64,000 nucleotides of DNA, taken from NCBI RefSeq assembly GCF_029867415.1, contig NC_081183.1, positions 38,832,655-38,896,654 on the forward strand, in the 5' to 3' direction. This stretch comes from Vicia villosa (lineage: Eukaryota > Streptophyta > Magnoliopsida > Fabales > Fabaceae). Below are positions 10,935 to 20,694 of the stretch, piece after piece. The translations under genes were made by a program, and so were the position numbers. Positions within the stretch are counted from its first letter, which is position 1, and each line of letters opens with the position of its first letter. The notes under the pieces were generated by a model. The model was not told where the DNA came from and searched no databases. It saw only the letters and a list, made by a program, of their open reading frames with translations.

Positions 10935-13093
10935 TGTAACACCCTTCTAAACCCCGCGGCAATTAAATAAATTAATTAGAGTAAAACATACAAACAAGGG
11001 TGTCACAATTAAAATAAATCAATTTATCCTAAGTCATTTTCCATGCTTCACTAATGAACAATCACCAATTTAATAAAATCATGTTTCTACACAACGAAAT
11101 ATTCATCACACGGATAAGCATAAAAGCATCTATGCAATATCCCACAAATTTAATACAATAACAACAGAATGGAGTATCATCATAGACTCTAACTAGCATT
11201 CCCCCAGTGTTACAATATCAAAGCATGACACTTGACGCTATACTAACACGCTGACTTATGAGCTAATCCACACCAAGTCGAAAGCCGCTATCCTCAATCT
11301 GAAATAACAACATGTAAGGGTGAGTCTAATCGCAATTAACAATTATTATTGCATCATAAATAATAACACATCATAGTTATATCATTCACCCAATCGTATT
11401 ATATTCAGACAATTCAACAAAACACACAACCAACACATCATCAATTCATAACACTGAAACACATTCAATCATGTTATGAAATCATGCATATGAATGAACG
11501 GACACTATGCATGTGGTACCAAACATCATCAATGGGATAACCCACCGACCGATCCAACATCATCAAGATACGGCCCTGCCAGCACGAATTCCACACAATG
11601 GGAATTATGCCCTTCACTGAATCCAGAACATCATCTGGATTCAGCCCTCAACACATGATTATGAATGAATACAAACATATATGAAACATACTTATACCAT
11701 CGTCAAGTCTATGATTAACATCATCCAATACTCAAACTATCATCATCATCAATAAAGTATGTTTATATACATTAGCATCATTCAAATACAATAAATCATC
11801 ATCATCTTTAAGAACATACATGTATCTGCATCAATCTTCACCATCATCATTCATAAGGAGCATACATGTATTCACATCTTCCAAACAAAACAATCATCAT
11901 TATACATTTCTCAACAATCATCACATCACATAATCATGTTTTCAAACACATCTTATATTGTCACATTTCATCATATATGTCAACAATACATCATCCATCA
12001 AACTAACAAAATATTCACATCTTACTCATATCCTCGCATAGAGTATCTTATAAACTTCACCATCCAATTAAACAAATCATCATACGACTCATATTTTAAA
12101 CATAGCATGTATCGTCATACCTCATCGTATATGTCCACAACACATCATTCATCAAAAGAAGCAAATCATGGTTTAAAATAATCAAAAGTTACACCTCATT
12201 TCATCATTTAAATACATAGGTTATTTTATGAGGTTCATCATACTCAAAACGACACTCAAAACAGGCCAACGGTTCAAAAGATACATCATTTTCAAGTTTG
12301 GAAAATTTCTGCACAGCAAGGTCCGCTCAGCGGACCACTAGTGACTCGTGACAAAAGCAAACTACCTTCAGACCTTCGCTCAGCAGACCACTAGCAACCT
12401 TTCTAGGTCAGGTCCTCCGCTTAGCGGACCCCCCTCCGCTTAGCAGACCCCGCTCAGCGGACCCCCCTCTGCTTAGCGGACGTGCGATTTTGCAGATTCT
12501 TAGGTCTGCGACAGACCCTATGATCTCACACATTCTAAGTTCAAAATCGATTCTAAACATCATATACAGCCAAGTAATCATCAATTGCATCATCATACAT
12601 CATTATACATCAAAACAACACATTATTAACCAATAATCTATGCAATTTCATCAATTATAACATCTCTAAACCTAACATATAATCCAATTGACCTAGACAA
12701 TATTCCTAATCAATTTTATCATCCGAAACACGATAAGAAATGTTAACCGGAGAGTCCCCCCTTACCTTAGCCAAGAGTTCTTGATTGGTCTCTCCCTCTA
12801 CTGCTCCTCTTTCACATTCTTCGTGTTCCAAATCCTCCAGTTCTTTCATGTTCTCCCTTTTTCCAAACTCTTTTCATGTTCCCTTCCTTTCTTCCCAATT
12901 CCTTATGATTTTATAAAATAACCTTTAATTAGAATAGGGCCTTTACTAACATAACACCCCTCATTCCTTAACATCACACATGGCCCAACACCATAAACCA
13001 TTCTTTTCCAATTATATTCCACAAACCACCAATAATTCTAATTATTAATTAAATTTCCAATTAAAATAGAAATTAAAATATACGGGTGTTACA
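10935..13093 (-). repeat. 3' LTR of the chromovirus (2.16 kb)
   Basis: Starts TGTAACACCCTT and ends CGGGTGTTACA, giving perfect terminal inverted repeats of about 10 bp. It is rich in CATCATCA-like trinucleotides and contains a cluster of TCCGCTNAGCGGA palindromes at 12321-12481. It is closely similar to 26325-33328 (minus its insertion) and, in opposite orientation, to the solo LTRs at 47782, 54646 and 62085. Confidence 0.88.
12321..12481. repeat. Cluster of TCCGCTNAGCGGA palindromes in the chromovirus LTR
   Basis: Within 160 bp there are about five full or near copies of GTCCGCTCAGCGGAC / TCCGCTTAGCGGA, some with one base changed. The right LTR has the same cluster at about 32551-32713, and the solo LTRs of the tandem units keep a shorter one (about 48376-48485). 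Confidence 0.8.
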
Positions 13094-13315
13094 ACTCTCC
13101 CCCACTAAAAGAGTTTTCGTCCTCGAAAACATACTTCCATCAAAGAGTTCCGGATATGAGTCTTTCATCTGGCTTTCTAACTCCCAGGTAACACTCCCAC
13201 CAGCCGGTCCTCCCCTAGCTACTCTAACCAAAGCTATCTCTTTGCCACGTAATTGCTTCATTTTCTGATCCTCAAATTCATCTGATATAACCAACAGAAA
13301 GCATGTCTCATACAT
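13073..13315 (-). pseudogene. Chromovirus pol C-terminus (chromodomain-like), remnant
   Basis: The minus-strand peptide has QLRGKEIALVRVARGGPAGG, then SVTWELESQMKDSYPELF, the usual end of chromovirus integrases with a degenerate chromodomain, followed by the typical FS.TKTLLVGE tail running into the PPT. The chromodomain of such elements is thought to guide integration to marked chromatin. Only this last part of pol is recognisable, because upstream sequence (13316-14302) is full of stops. Confidence 0.72.
13094..13106 (-). promoter_or_regulatory. Polypurine tract of the chromovirus
   Basis: On the minus strand AGTGGGGGAGAGT directly precedes the LTR start TGTAACACCC. This is the plus-strand DNA primer of the element and confirms its direction. 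Confidence 0.8.
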
Positions 13316-14302
13316 TCAAATCTCAACTCTTACGTCACATTTGACCATCCAAAGGTGTACCACTCGTTATGTCTCCAAAAGGTTAACAACAATAGAACAT
13401 CGAGATGCAACCCATACAATGCGCCCAATAACTGGATAATACAATTACACAACCATGGTATGACCACATCTGATCAACACTGCAGTAATGCATTCCATCT
13501 ACCAAACGTACCAACCTTAAATATACTTTCCCATCTAAGAAATAAAATAATACTTACACTTTTCACCAACTGCTTCCTTCAAGAAACTCAATATAATCAT
13601 ATTCCTATATCATCGAATTTCAAGTATCTGACTCCTCTCAAGTCACGCCGGCAATTATCCAACCCGTTACATTCCGCTTTCGTTGCACTACTTTGGTTTC
13701 ACGTTACAACCATCATTACCAATTAGATTTATGAGTTTTACCCAATTATGGCTCTCTTTACTCATTCGTTCAAGAATCATTCTTTACCATCCATGGTACT
13801 AATTTACCACTAACCAATACTTACTCGCATCCAAAAATAAATTCCAGATTTACTTCATCTATTAAAACATTCCAACCATCAGAACAAGTACACACAAGTA
13901 ATTATAATCACACTCATCAGCCTTAATACACCATCGCTTACAAAATAGCTCAAATTGAGTCCCACTCTTCTCTAAGAGTTAAATCAACTCCGTCCTTCAC
14001 AGAGTATAACTCCTTATTATATCTGGAGATCTACAATAACACCTTACAACAGCACAAAATTACTATAGCATCATATAGTATTAACTCATCGTCTTAACTT
14101 CGCCGAATACATACTCGTTAATCATGTACAACCACAATAACATGCTCATCATCTCGGCAATTATTCAAAAGAATTCTAATTCTCCGGCACGGCATCCTTA
14201 CATACACTAGATTCTAAATCCAACATATAGATCAATACATATTCTCTACGTAGGCTTCCGACATATTAATTCCTCACTGCCCACGAGCAGTACTCATAAC
14301 AC
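13316..14302 (-). other. Degenerate chromovirus internal sequence, left of the copia insertion
   Basis: No open frame above about 120 codons and no motif I can name on either strand. By position it should be integrase coding sequence. It ends at the AACAC target site of the copia element. Confidence 0.5.
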
Positions 14303-15433
14303 AGTTAGAACAAGATTTGTTCTGATCAATATTCTTAGTTTTGATGATAACAATGTATATGAATTTTGTATGAGATAATGTGGTACTCTAATACTATGCA
14401 ATTTCCATTTCAGGAATCACATAAAGAGTATGCACAAAATCAGCGCAAGAAGCACTGACTCAGAAGGTTCAGCATGCAACATCAGAACATGCTCTGGCAA
14501 GACATCAGAAGATGGTCAAGCAGAATCAGAACATGGTCTATTGAAGCATCAGAAGAACTTGAGATCAGAAGCAGAAGCACTGAAGTTCTCATGGTATCAT
14601 GCTAAGAAGCACTTGAAGGTCAGAAGACAAGAAGATGCTCTGCACCAAGCTGTTTGACTCTGATGATATTCAAACGTTGTTTACACAAACATCAGATCAA
14701 AAGCAAGTACAAGATAACAGGCTACGCTGACTGACAAAAGGAACGTTAGAAGCTATTAAAGGCAACGTCAGTAGACACAGCGAAAGCAAGGCTCGAGGTA
14801 GTTGACAAAAGAGTGAAACATTAAATGCAATGCTGTACGGATCACGCAACGAATTAGATGCTCTCAACGGTCATCTTCTCAAGTGCCTATATATAAAAGT
14901 TCTGAAGAGAAGCTGAATACAACACTTTGCGCAAACTTACAGAAACGCTGTCAAATTCAAAAGCTCTCAAACTTCATCTTCAGCCTCACTACATTGTTGT
15001 TGTAATATCTTAGTGAGATTAAGCTTAAACTTAAGAGAAAAATCACAGTTGTGATAATAGCTTATTAAGAAGCATTGTAACTCTTATAAGAATTTGTTTA
15101 CATTAATTTGTAAGAACTAGAGGAGGTCAAGTTGTGATCGGATTCTCTAGAAAGTCTTAGAGGGTATCTAAGCATTGTGTTCCTAGAGTGATCAGGTTGT
15201 GATTAGAATACTCTAGAAGACTTAGAAGTTATCTAAGTGGAAAACCATTGTAATCTTGTGTGATTAGTGGATTAAATCCTCAGGTGAGGTAAATCACTCC
15301 AAGGGGGTGGACTGGAGTAGTTTAGTTAACAACGAACCAGGATAAAAATCATTGTGCAAATTGTTTTTATCTTAGAAGTTTTAAAGCTACACTTATTCAA
15401 ACCCCCCTTTTCTAAGTGTTTTTCTATCCTTCA
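14303..15433 (+). repeat. 5' LTR of the copia element
   Basis: 1,131 bp. The first bases read AGTTAG where the 3' LTR has TGTTAG, so the terminal T is mutated. A TATA-like TATATATAAA is at 14888-14897. The LTR ends CTATCCTTCA at 15433 just before the PBS. Rich in CAGAAG/TCAGAA motifs, as in the coding part of this family. Confidence 0.92.
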
Positions 15434-15435
15434 AT

Positions 15436-15447
15436 TGGTATCAGAGC
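15436..15447 (+). promoter_or_regulatory. Primer binding site, initiator tRNA-Met type
   Basis: TGGTATCAGAGC starts two bases after the LTR and is the canonical Ty1/copia PBS, complementary to the 3' end of tRNA-iMet. Confidence 0.95.
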
Positions 15448-15518
15448 GCCGGATCTAAGGTGCAAGCACTTAACCGTGTTTAGAAAAGATTCAGGAAGAG
15501 AAAAACGCTTAAGTCAAG

Positions 15519-17282
15519 ATGGCTGGTGAAGATCCAACACATACATCTACATCTGGCTCTGCTGAGCAACATAATGGAAATGGTAACAATGGTTATACTA
15601 GACCACCAGTATTTGATGGTGAAAACTTTGAATATTGGAAAGATAAACTTGAAAGTTACTTTCTTGGTCTTGATGGTGACTTATGGGATCTTTTGATGCA
15701 TGGTTACAAACATCCAGTGAAAGCTAGTGGTGTAAAGCTTTCAAGACAAGAGATGAGTGATGATCAAAAGAAGCTATTAAAAAATCATCATAAATGTAAG
15801 ACTGTTTTGCTGAATGTTATCTCTCATGCTGAATATGAGAAGATATCTAACAAGGAAACTGCCTATGACATATATGAATCATTAAAAATGACTCATGAGG
15901 GAAATGCCCAAGTCAAGGAGACTAAAGCTATTGCCTTGATCCAGAAATATGAAGCCTTCAAGATGGAGGATGATAAAAATATTGAGAAGACGTTCTCAAG
16001 ATTTCAAATGCTAACTGCTGGATTAAGAGTTCTTGACAAGGGATACACCAAGGCTGATCATGTCAAGAAGATCATCAGAAGCTTGCCAAGAAGATGGGGT
16101 CCAATGGTGACTGCATTCAAGATTGCCAAGAATCTGAATGAAGTTTCTCTTGAAGAATTTATCAGTGCCCTGAGGAGTCATGAAATAGAGCTGGATGCTA
16201 AAGGTAAGTCTATTGCATTAAAATCTAATTATAAAAAATGCACTAACGCTTTTCAGGCTGAAGAAGAAGATTATGAAGAATCAGAATCAGAAGAAGAAGA
16301 TGAACTGTCCATGATCTCCAGAAGGGTAAACCAACTCTGGAAGAGCAAGCAAAGGAAGTTCAAGAACTTCAGAAGTTCAAAGAAGCCTGAAAGAGGAGAA
16401 TCTTCTGGAAGCAGAAGATCTGACAAGAAGAAGGTCATTTGTTATGAGTGCAATGAGCCTGGACACTTAAAAAATGAATGTCCAAAACTTCAGAAGGAGA
16501 ATCCCAAGAATAAGTTTCATAAGAAGAAAGGTCTTATGGCAACATGGGATGATTCAGAATCAGAATCAGAATCAGACTTTGAAGGCGAGCAGGCAAACCT
16601 TGCACTGATGGCCACAGTGGATGATGGATCAGAATCTACATCAGAATCAGATTCTGAAGAGGTATTTTCTGAACTATCTAGAGAAGAGTTAGTTTCCAGT
16701 TTAACTAAACTTCTGGAACTCAAGGCTCATCTTAGCATCAAATACAAAAAGCTGAAAAAGCTATTTGAATCTGAAACTAAGAAGCTGGAAGTGGAAAATT
16801 CTGAACTGAAGGAAAAAGTTTTAAAATTATCCAAAAATATTGGATCTCCTTCTGAATCAGAAAAATCCATTCCTAGTATCAATCATATTCTGAAAGAATA
16901 TGACTCGAGCTTCAGAAAGTTTTTATCTAGAAGTATTGGCATAAGTCATCTTGCTTCTATGATATATGGAGTTTCTGGAAACAAAAGGATTGGTGTTGGC
17001 TATGAGGGTGATACCCCACACAAATTTGAACCTGTAGATGATATGAAAATCACATACAAGCCATTGTATGATCTGTTCAAATATGGCCACTCACATGATA
17101 TTAGGCTCACCTCACATGCCAAAAGCTTTCATGCTACACACACTAAGAAGCATGTGACACAACCTAGAAAATATCATGCTGCCAAACCTAAAGAATATCA
17201 TGTTGTTCCTCCTGTTGTTTATTATGCTAAACCCAAGTTCAATCAGAACTTGGGGAAAACTAACAAGAAAGGACCCAAGTAG
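15519..17282 (+). CDS. gag: Copia (SIRE-type) Gag
   Basis: The 587-residue ORF starts MAGEDPTHTS at an ATG 72 bp after the PBS. Residues about 28-225 are a UBN2/Retrotran_gag domain (FDGENFEYWKDKLESYF, AYDIYESLKMTHEGN, HVKKIIRSLPRRW). An acidic stretch and basic linker follow, then a CCHC zinc knuckle at residues 308-321 (CYECNEPGHLKNEC), acidic SESESD blocks and a coiled-coil segment (about 400-445) ending in a His/Lys-rich tail. It ends with TAG at 17280-17282. The frame is intact. Gag would form the particle and bind element RNA. The next frame resumes protease/pol with a frame change. Confidence 0.92.
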   Translation: MAGEDPTHTSTSGSAEQHNGNGNNGYTRPPVFDGENFEYWKDKLESYFLGLDGDLWDLLMHGYKHPVKASGVKLSRQEMSDDQKKLLKNHHKCKTVLLNVISHAEYEKISNKETAYDIYESLKMTHEGNAQVKETKAIALIQKYEAFKMEDDKNIEKTFSRFQMLTAGLRVLDKGYTKADHVKKIIRSLPRRWGPMVTAFKIAKNLNEVSLEEFISALRSHEIELDAKGKSIALKSNYKKCTNAFQAEEEDYEESESEEEDELSMISRRVNQLWKSKQRKFKNFRSSKKPERGESSGSRRSDKKKVICYECNEPGHLKNECPKLQKENPKNKFHKKKGLMATWDDSESESESDFEGEQANLALMATVDDGSESTSESDSEEVFSELSREELVSSLTKLLELKAHLSIKYKKLKKLFESETKKLEVENSELKEKVLKLSKNIGSPSESEKSIPSINHILKEYDSSFRKFLSRSIGISHLASMIYGVSGNKRIGVGYEGDTPHKFEPVDDMKITYKPLYDLFKYGHSHDIRLTSHAKSFHATHTKKHVTQPRKYHAAKPKEYHVVPPVVYYAKPKFNQNLGKTNKKGPK

Positions 17283-18900
17283 TTGTGGGTACCTAAGGAG
17301 AAGATAATTTCTGTTGCAGATATCCTTGGTAGCAAAGAAGACAAAGCACAAAATGTCATGGTACCTGGACTCTGGGTGCTCGCGACACATGACGGGAAGA
17401 AGGTCTATGTTCCAAGACCTGATGCTTAAGTCTGGTGGAGAAGTCAAGTTTGGAGGAGATCAGAAGGGCAAGATAATTGGCTCTGGAACCATAAGTATTG
17501 GTAACTCTCCTTCCATAACTAATGTACTTCTTGTAGAAGGATTAACGCATAATTTATTGTCCATAAGTCAATTAAATGACAATGGTTATGACATAATCTT
17601 CAATCAAAAGTCTTGCAAGGCTGTAAGTCAGAAGGATGGCTCAATCCTATTTACAGGCAAGAGAAAGAACAACATTTATAAGATTGATCTTTCTGATCTC
17701 GAGAAGCAGAAGGTGACTTGCCTTATGTCTGTTTCTGAAGAGCAATGGGTCTGGCACAAAAGATTAGGACATGCTAGTTTGAGAAAGATTTCTCAGATTA
17801 ACAAACTAAATCTGGTCAGAGGACTCCCAAATCTGAAATACAAATCAGATGCTCTTTGTGAAGCATGTCAGAAGGGCAAGTTCTCCAAACCTACATTCAA
17901 GTCTAAGAATGTTGTCTCTTCCTCTAGGCCGTTAGAACTTCTGCACATTGATCTTTTTGGCCCAGTCAAAATAGCATCTGTCAGAGGGAAGAAATATGGA
18001 TTAGTCATCGTAGATGATTATAGCCGCTAGACATGGGTAAAGTTCTTAAAACACAAGGATGAGTCTCATTCAGTGTTCTTTGAATTCTGCACTCAGATTC
18101 AATCTGAGAAGGAGTGCAAAATCATAAAGGTCAGAAGTGATCATGGTGGTGAATTTGAGAACAGATTCTTTGAGGAGTTCTTCAAAGAAAATGGTATTGC
18201 CCATGATTTCTCTTGCCCTAGAACTCCACAGCAAAATGGAGTTATAGAGCGAAAGAATAGGACTCTACAAGAAATAGCCAGAACCATGATCAATGAAACC
18301 AATATGGCTAAGCACTTCTGGGCAGAAGCAATAAATACTGCATGTTATATTCAGAATAGAATCTCTATAAGACCTATTCTAAATAAGACTCCTTATGAAT
18401 TGTGGAAGAACAGAAATCCCAACATTTCATATTTTCATCCTTTTGGATGTGTTTGTTTCATTCTGAATACTAAAGATCATCTTGGTAAGTTTGATTCTAA
18501 GGCACAAAAATGTTTCCTTCTTGGATATTCTGAACGCTCTAAAGGCTACAGAGTATACAATACTGAAACATTGGTTATAGAAGAATCAATCAATATCAGG
18601 TTTGATGATAAGCTTGGTCTTGAAAAGCCAAATCAGCTTGAGAATTTTGCAGATTTAGATATTGATATATCAGAAGTTGAAGAATCAAGAAGCAAAGTTT
18701 CAGAAGCTGAAAGTCTCAGAAGCAAAGGATCAGAAGATCAAGTTGCTGCATCTTTAGAGAATATCAGAATTTCTGAAGAGCCAACAGTCAGAAGATCTTC
18801 TAGACTCACCTCAGCTCACTTAGAAGATGTGATTCTTGGAAAGAAATACGATCCTATCAGAACTAGATCGTTTATAAAGAATGGAAGTCAAAATCAATGA
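17283..18900 (+). pseudogene. Copia protease and integrase, with frameshift and nonsense mutation
   Basis: After the gag stop, frame 3 continues as LWVPKEKIISVADILG, while the protease frame (frame 1, from about 17314) has WYLDSGCSRHMTG, the retropepsin active site. Integrase follows with the HHCC domain (WHKRLGHASLRK, CEACQKGKF), a D in LLHIDLFGP, a D in VRSDHGGEFEN and an E in PQQNGVIERKN. A TAG at 18028-18030 interrupts SR*TWVKFL, where relatives have Trp. The reading then continues through the integrase C-terminus (FGCVCFILNTKDHLGKFD, KCFLLGYSERSKGYRVYN) to a TGA at 18898-18900, just where RT should begin. Confidence 0.87.
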
Positions 18901-19320
18901 TCAGAATCAGAAGATGAAAAGTTCTATTCGTCAATAGAAGCGAATACAATGCAACACAACTGTCATCAAGTGTTTTCTGATGGTGAACACGTGTCTGTAC
19001 GGTTGGTAAAAGCGTGAGTGAAACTGATGGGACGCCGCCCTAGGTAACTGTGTAAATCATTTCAATTACCACGTTCTCTCACCTAACGTCACTCATCATT
19101 TAATGCATTTGATTTCAATTGATTTTGTAACTGTTCATTCTCATAAATTAATTGCATTCTTTTTCAAATCCGCCTCTATAAATATATTTCAAATCATAAC
19201 GTTTATCTTTTTCGCTCCCATTCTCTCTCTTCTTGCATGCATTTCTGCAACCTCTTTGCTCTTTTCTCAAACCCTAAACGCAAACCCAGAAAAGTTTCTA
19301 GTAATCTCAGTTCTGCTTCA
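18901..19320 (+). promoter_or_regulatory. Internal promoter region of the extra ORF, at the RT deletion site
   Basis: No coding sequence. RT and RNase H, expected here, are absent. It contains a G-box CACGTG (18988-18993), TATAAATA at 19177-19184, a pyrimidine patch (about 19209-19232) and a leader ending at ATG 19321. This looks like a cellular-type promoter within the retroelement, separate from the LTR. Promoter function is inferred from layout only. Confidence 0.55.
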
Positions 19321-20694
19321 ATGGCTGCTTCATCTTCTCTCAACGCTGGTTCCTTTGTTCCTCTACATCTTCAAGAAGAAGAACAACAAATTGTTCCTGT
19401 TGTCTCTTGCTCTATTCCCAAAAATGAGTTAGAAGTTATCTGTCAATTGACAGTGGACTTTGATAGTCTTGAAAAACATGAGTTCAATTTGAAAGAGGAT
19501 ATGTTGTTTCAAGGATGGACTTCTCTATTCTCTGAGTTCTATGGACCTATTTACCCAGAACTAGTGAAGGAATTTTGGGGGCATGCTGTAGTTGCCCCTA
19601 AATCAATCCTGTCGTTTGTCCATGGAAGATTTGTTGTTGTTACTGAGAACATCCTAAGAATGATGTTTGACCTAAGAAACCCTGAAGGTGTCTATGAATT
19701 GGATCAAAGAGCTGATTGGGAAGCTATTCTGGCTACTCTTTATACAGATGTGGAGAAAACAAAGTGTGTCAAGGACATGAAGGATCTCTACAAAATCTGG
19801 ACCAAGATTCTTCTGGGGTGTTTCTATCACAGGAAATCAACCCATTCTGCAGATTTTGTCAACAAAGAGCATCAATATATTTTGTATTGCATCGCCACTC
19901 AGAAGAAGGTTGATATTATCTTCATAATATTCAATCATATGTGGAATGCTGTAAAGGATTCTAGAAACGCTTTCAGAATAAAGAAGGGTAATATTATTCC
20001 TTTTGGAAGAATAATTACTAATCTTCTGATTCATACAAAGATTGTTGAAGACTTGGAAGCTCAAGGAGTCATCAAGGATCTTGTCACTGTCACAGGAAGC
20101 TGTTTGAATGCTCACATCCTGAGAAAGATGAACCTCATTCAAGAGGTTAAAGCCACTCCTCAACCTCTCCCAGGAGCAAGAAGCAGAAGAGATCCTGTTC
20201 TTGCTGATTTTGAATCCTTCTTCAGAAGTGAGCTGCCAGAAGTTAGGACTAAATATCTTAACTCTCTCAAAGAAGAAAAAGACAAAAATGCTCCTGCAAA
20301 AGGTGGTCGCAAGAAAGCTTCTACTTCCAGGCCTGGTGCTTCAGAAGATGTTTCAGAAGCTGCACCAGAAGCTGTTGTCAAGAAGGGAAGAAGGACAAAG
20401 CGTAAATTTGATCATCCTTCTGTTAACCAGGAGAAGGAAGTCCAAGGTGTAGCTGCTGCTGCTGCTGCTGTTGTTGCTGAGAAAGTTGTCAAAGAAGAAG
20501 TTGTTGCTGAAGAAGTTCAGGAAGTTTTAGTTGAAAATGAAAATAGTGAAAAAGAGACTGCTGAGAAGAAGAAGAAGAAGAGAAAGATGAAAAATAAGAA
20601 TGTGGAAGATGGAAAGGATGTTGAAAAGAAGAAGAAAAGAAAAAGAAAATTTATCATAGAAACCTCGGAGGAGAAGAAGTTCCAGAAGCTGTGA
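19321..20694 (+). CDS. Copia extra ORF, N-terminal part with plant transposon-protein domain
   Basis: Starting at ATG 19321 (MAASSSLNAG), chosen because it is the first ATG of a compact ORF behind the leader; the frame is open back to 19237. The first about 270 residues form a globular domain with GPIYPELVKEFWGHAVV, then a helix VVVTENILRMMFDL, then IWTKILLGCFYHRKST and IPFGRIITNLLIHTKIVEDL. These match the Tat antisense ORF at 8000-8722. After it come proline- and then Lys/Glu-rich stretches and basic clusters (KKGRRTKRKFDH). A family-level name is 'putative plant transposon protein'; the function is unknown. The frame ends early in a GAA-rich tract and continues one frame back at about 20625. 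Confidence 0.72.
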   Translation: MAASSSLNAGSFVPLHLQEEEQQIVPVVSCSIPKNELEVICQLTVDFDSLEKHEFNLKEDMLFQGWTSLFSEFYGPIYPELVKEFWGHAVVAPKSILSFVHGRFVVVTENILRMMFDLRNPEGVYELDQRADWEAILATLYTDVEKTKCVKDMKDLYKIWTKILLGCFYHRKSTHSADFVNKEHQYILYCIATQKKVDIIFIIFNHMWNAVKDSRNAFRIKKGNIIPFGRIITNLLIHTKIVEDLEAQGVIKDLVTVTGSCLNAHILRKMNLIQEVKATPQPLPGARSRRDPVLADFESFFRSELPEVRTKYLNSLKEEKDKNAPAKGGRKKASTSRPGASEDVSEAAPEAVVKKGRRTKRKFDHPSVNQEKEVQGVAAAAAAVVAEKVVKEEVVAEEVQEVLVENENSEKETAEKKKKKRKMKNKNVEDGKDVEKKKKRKRKFIIETSEEKKFQKL

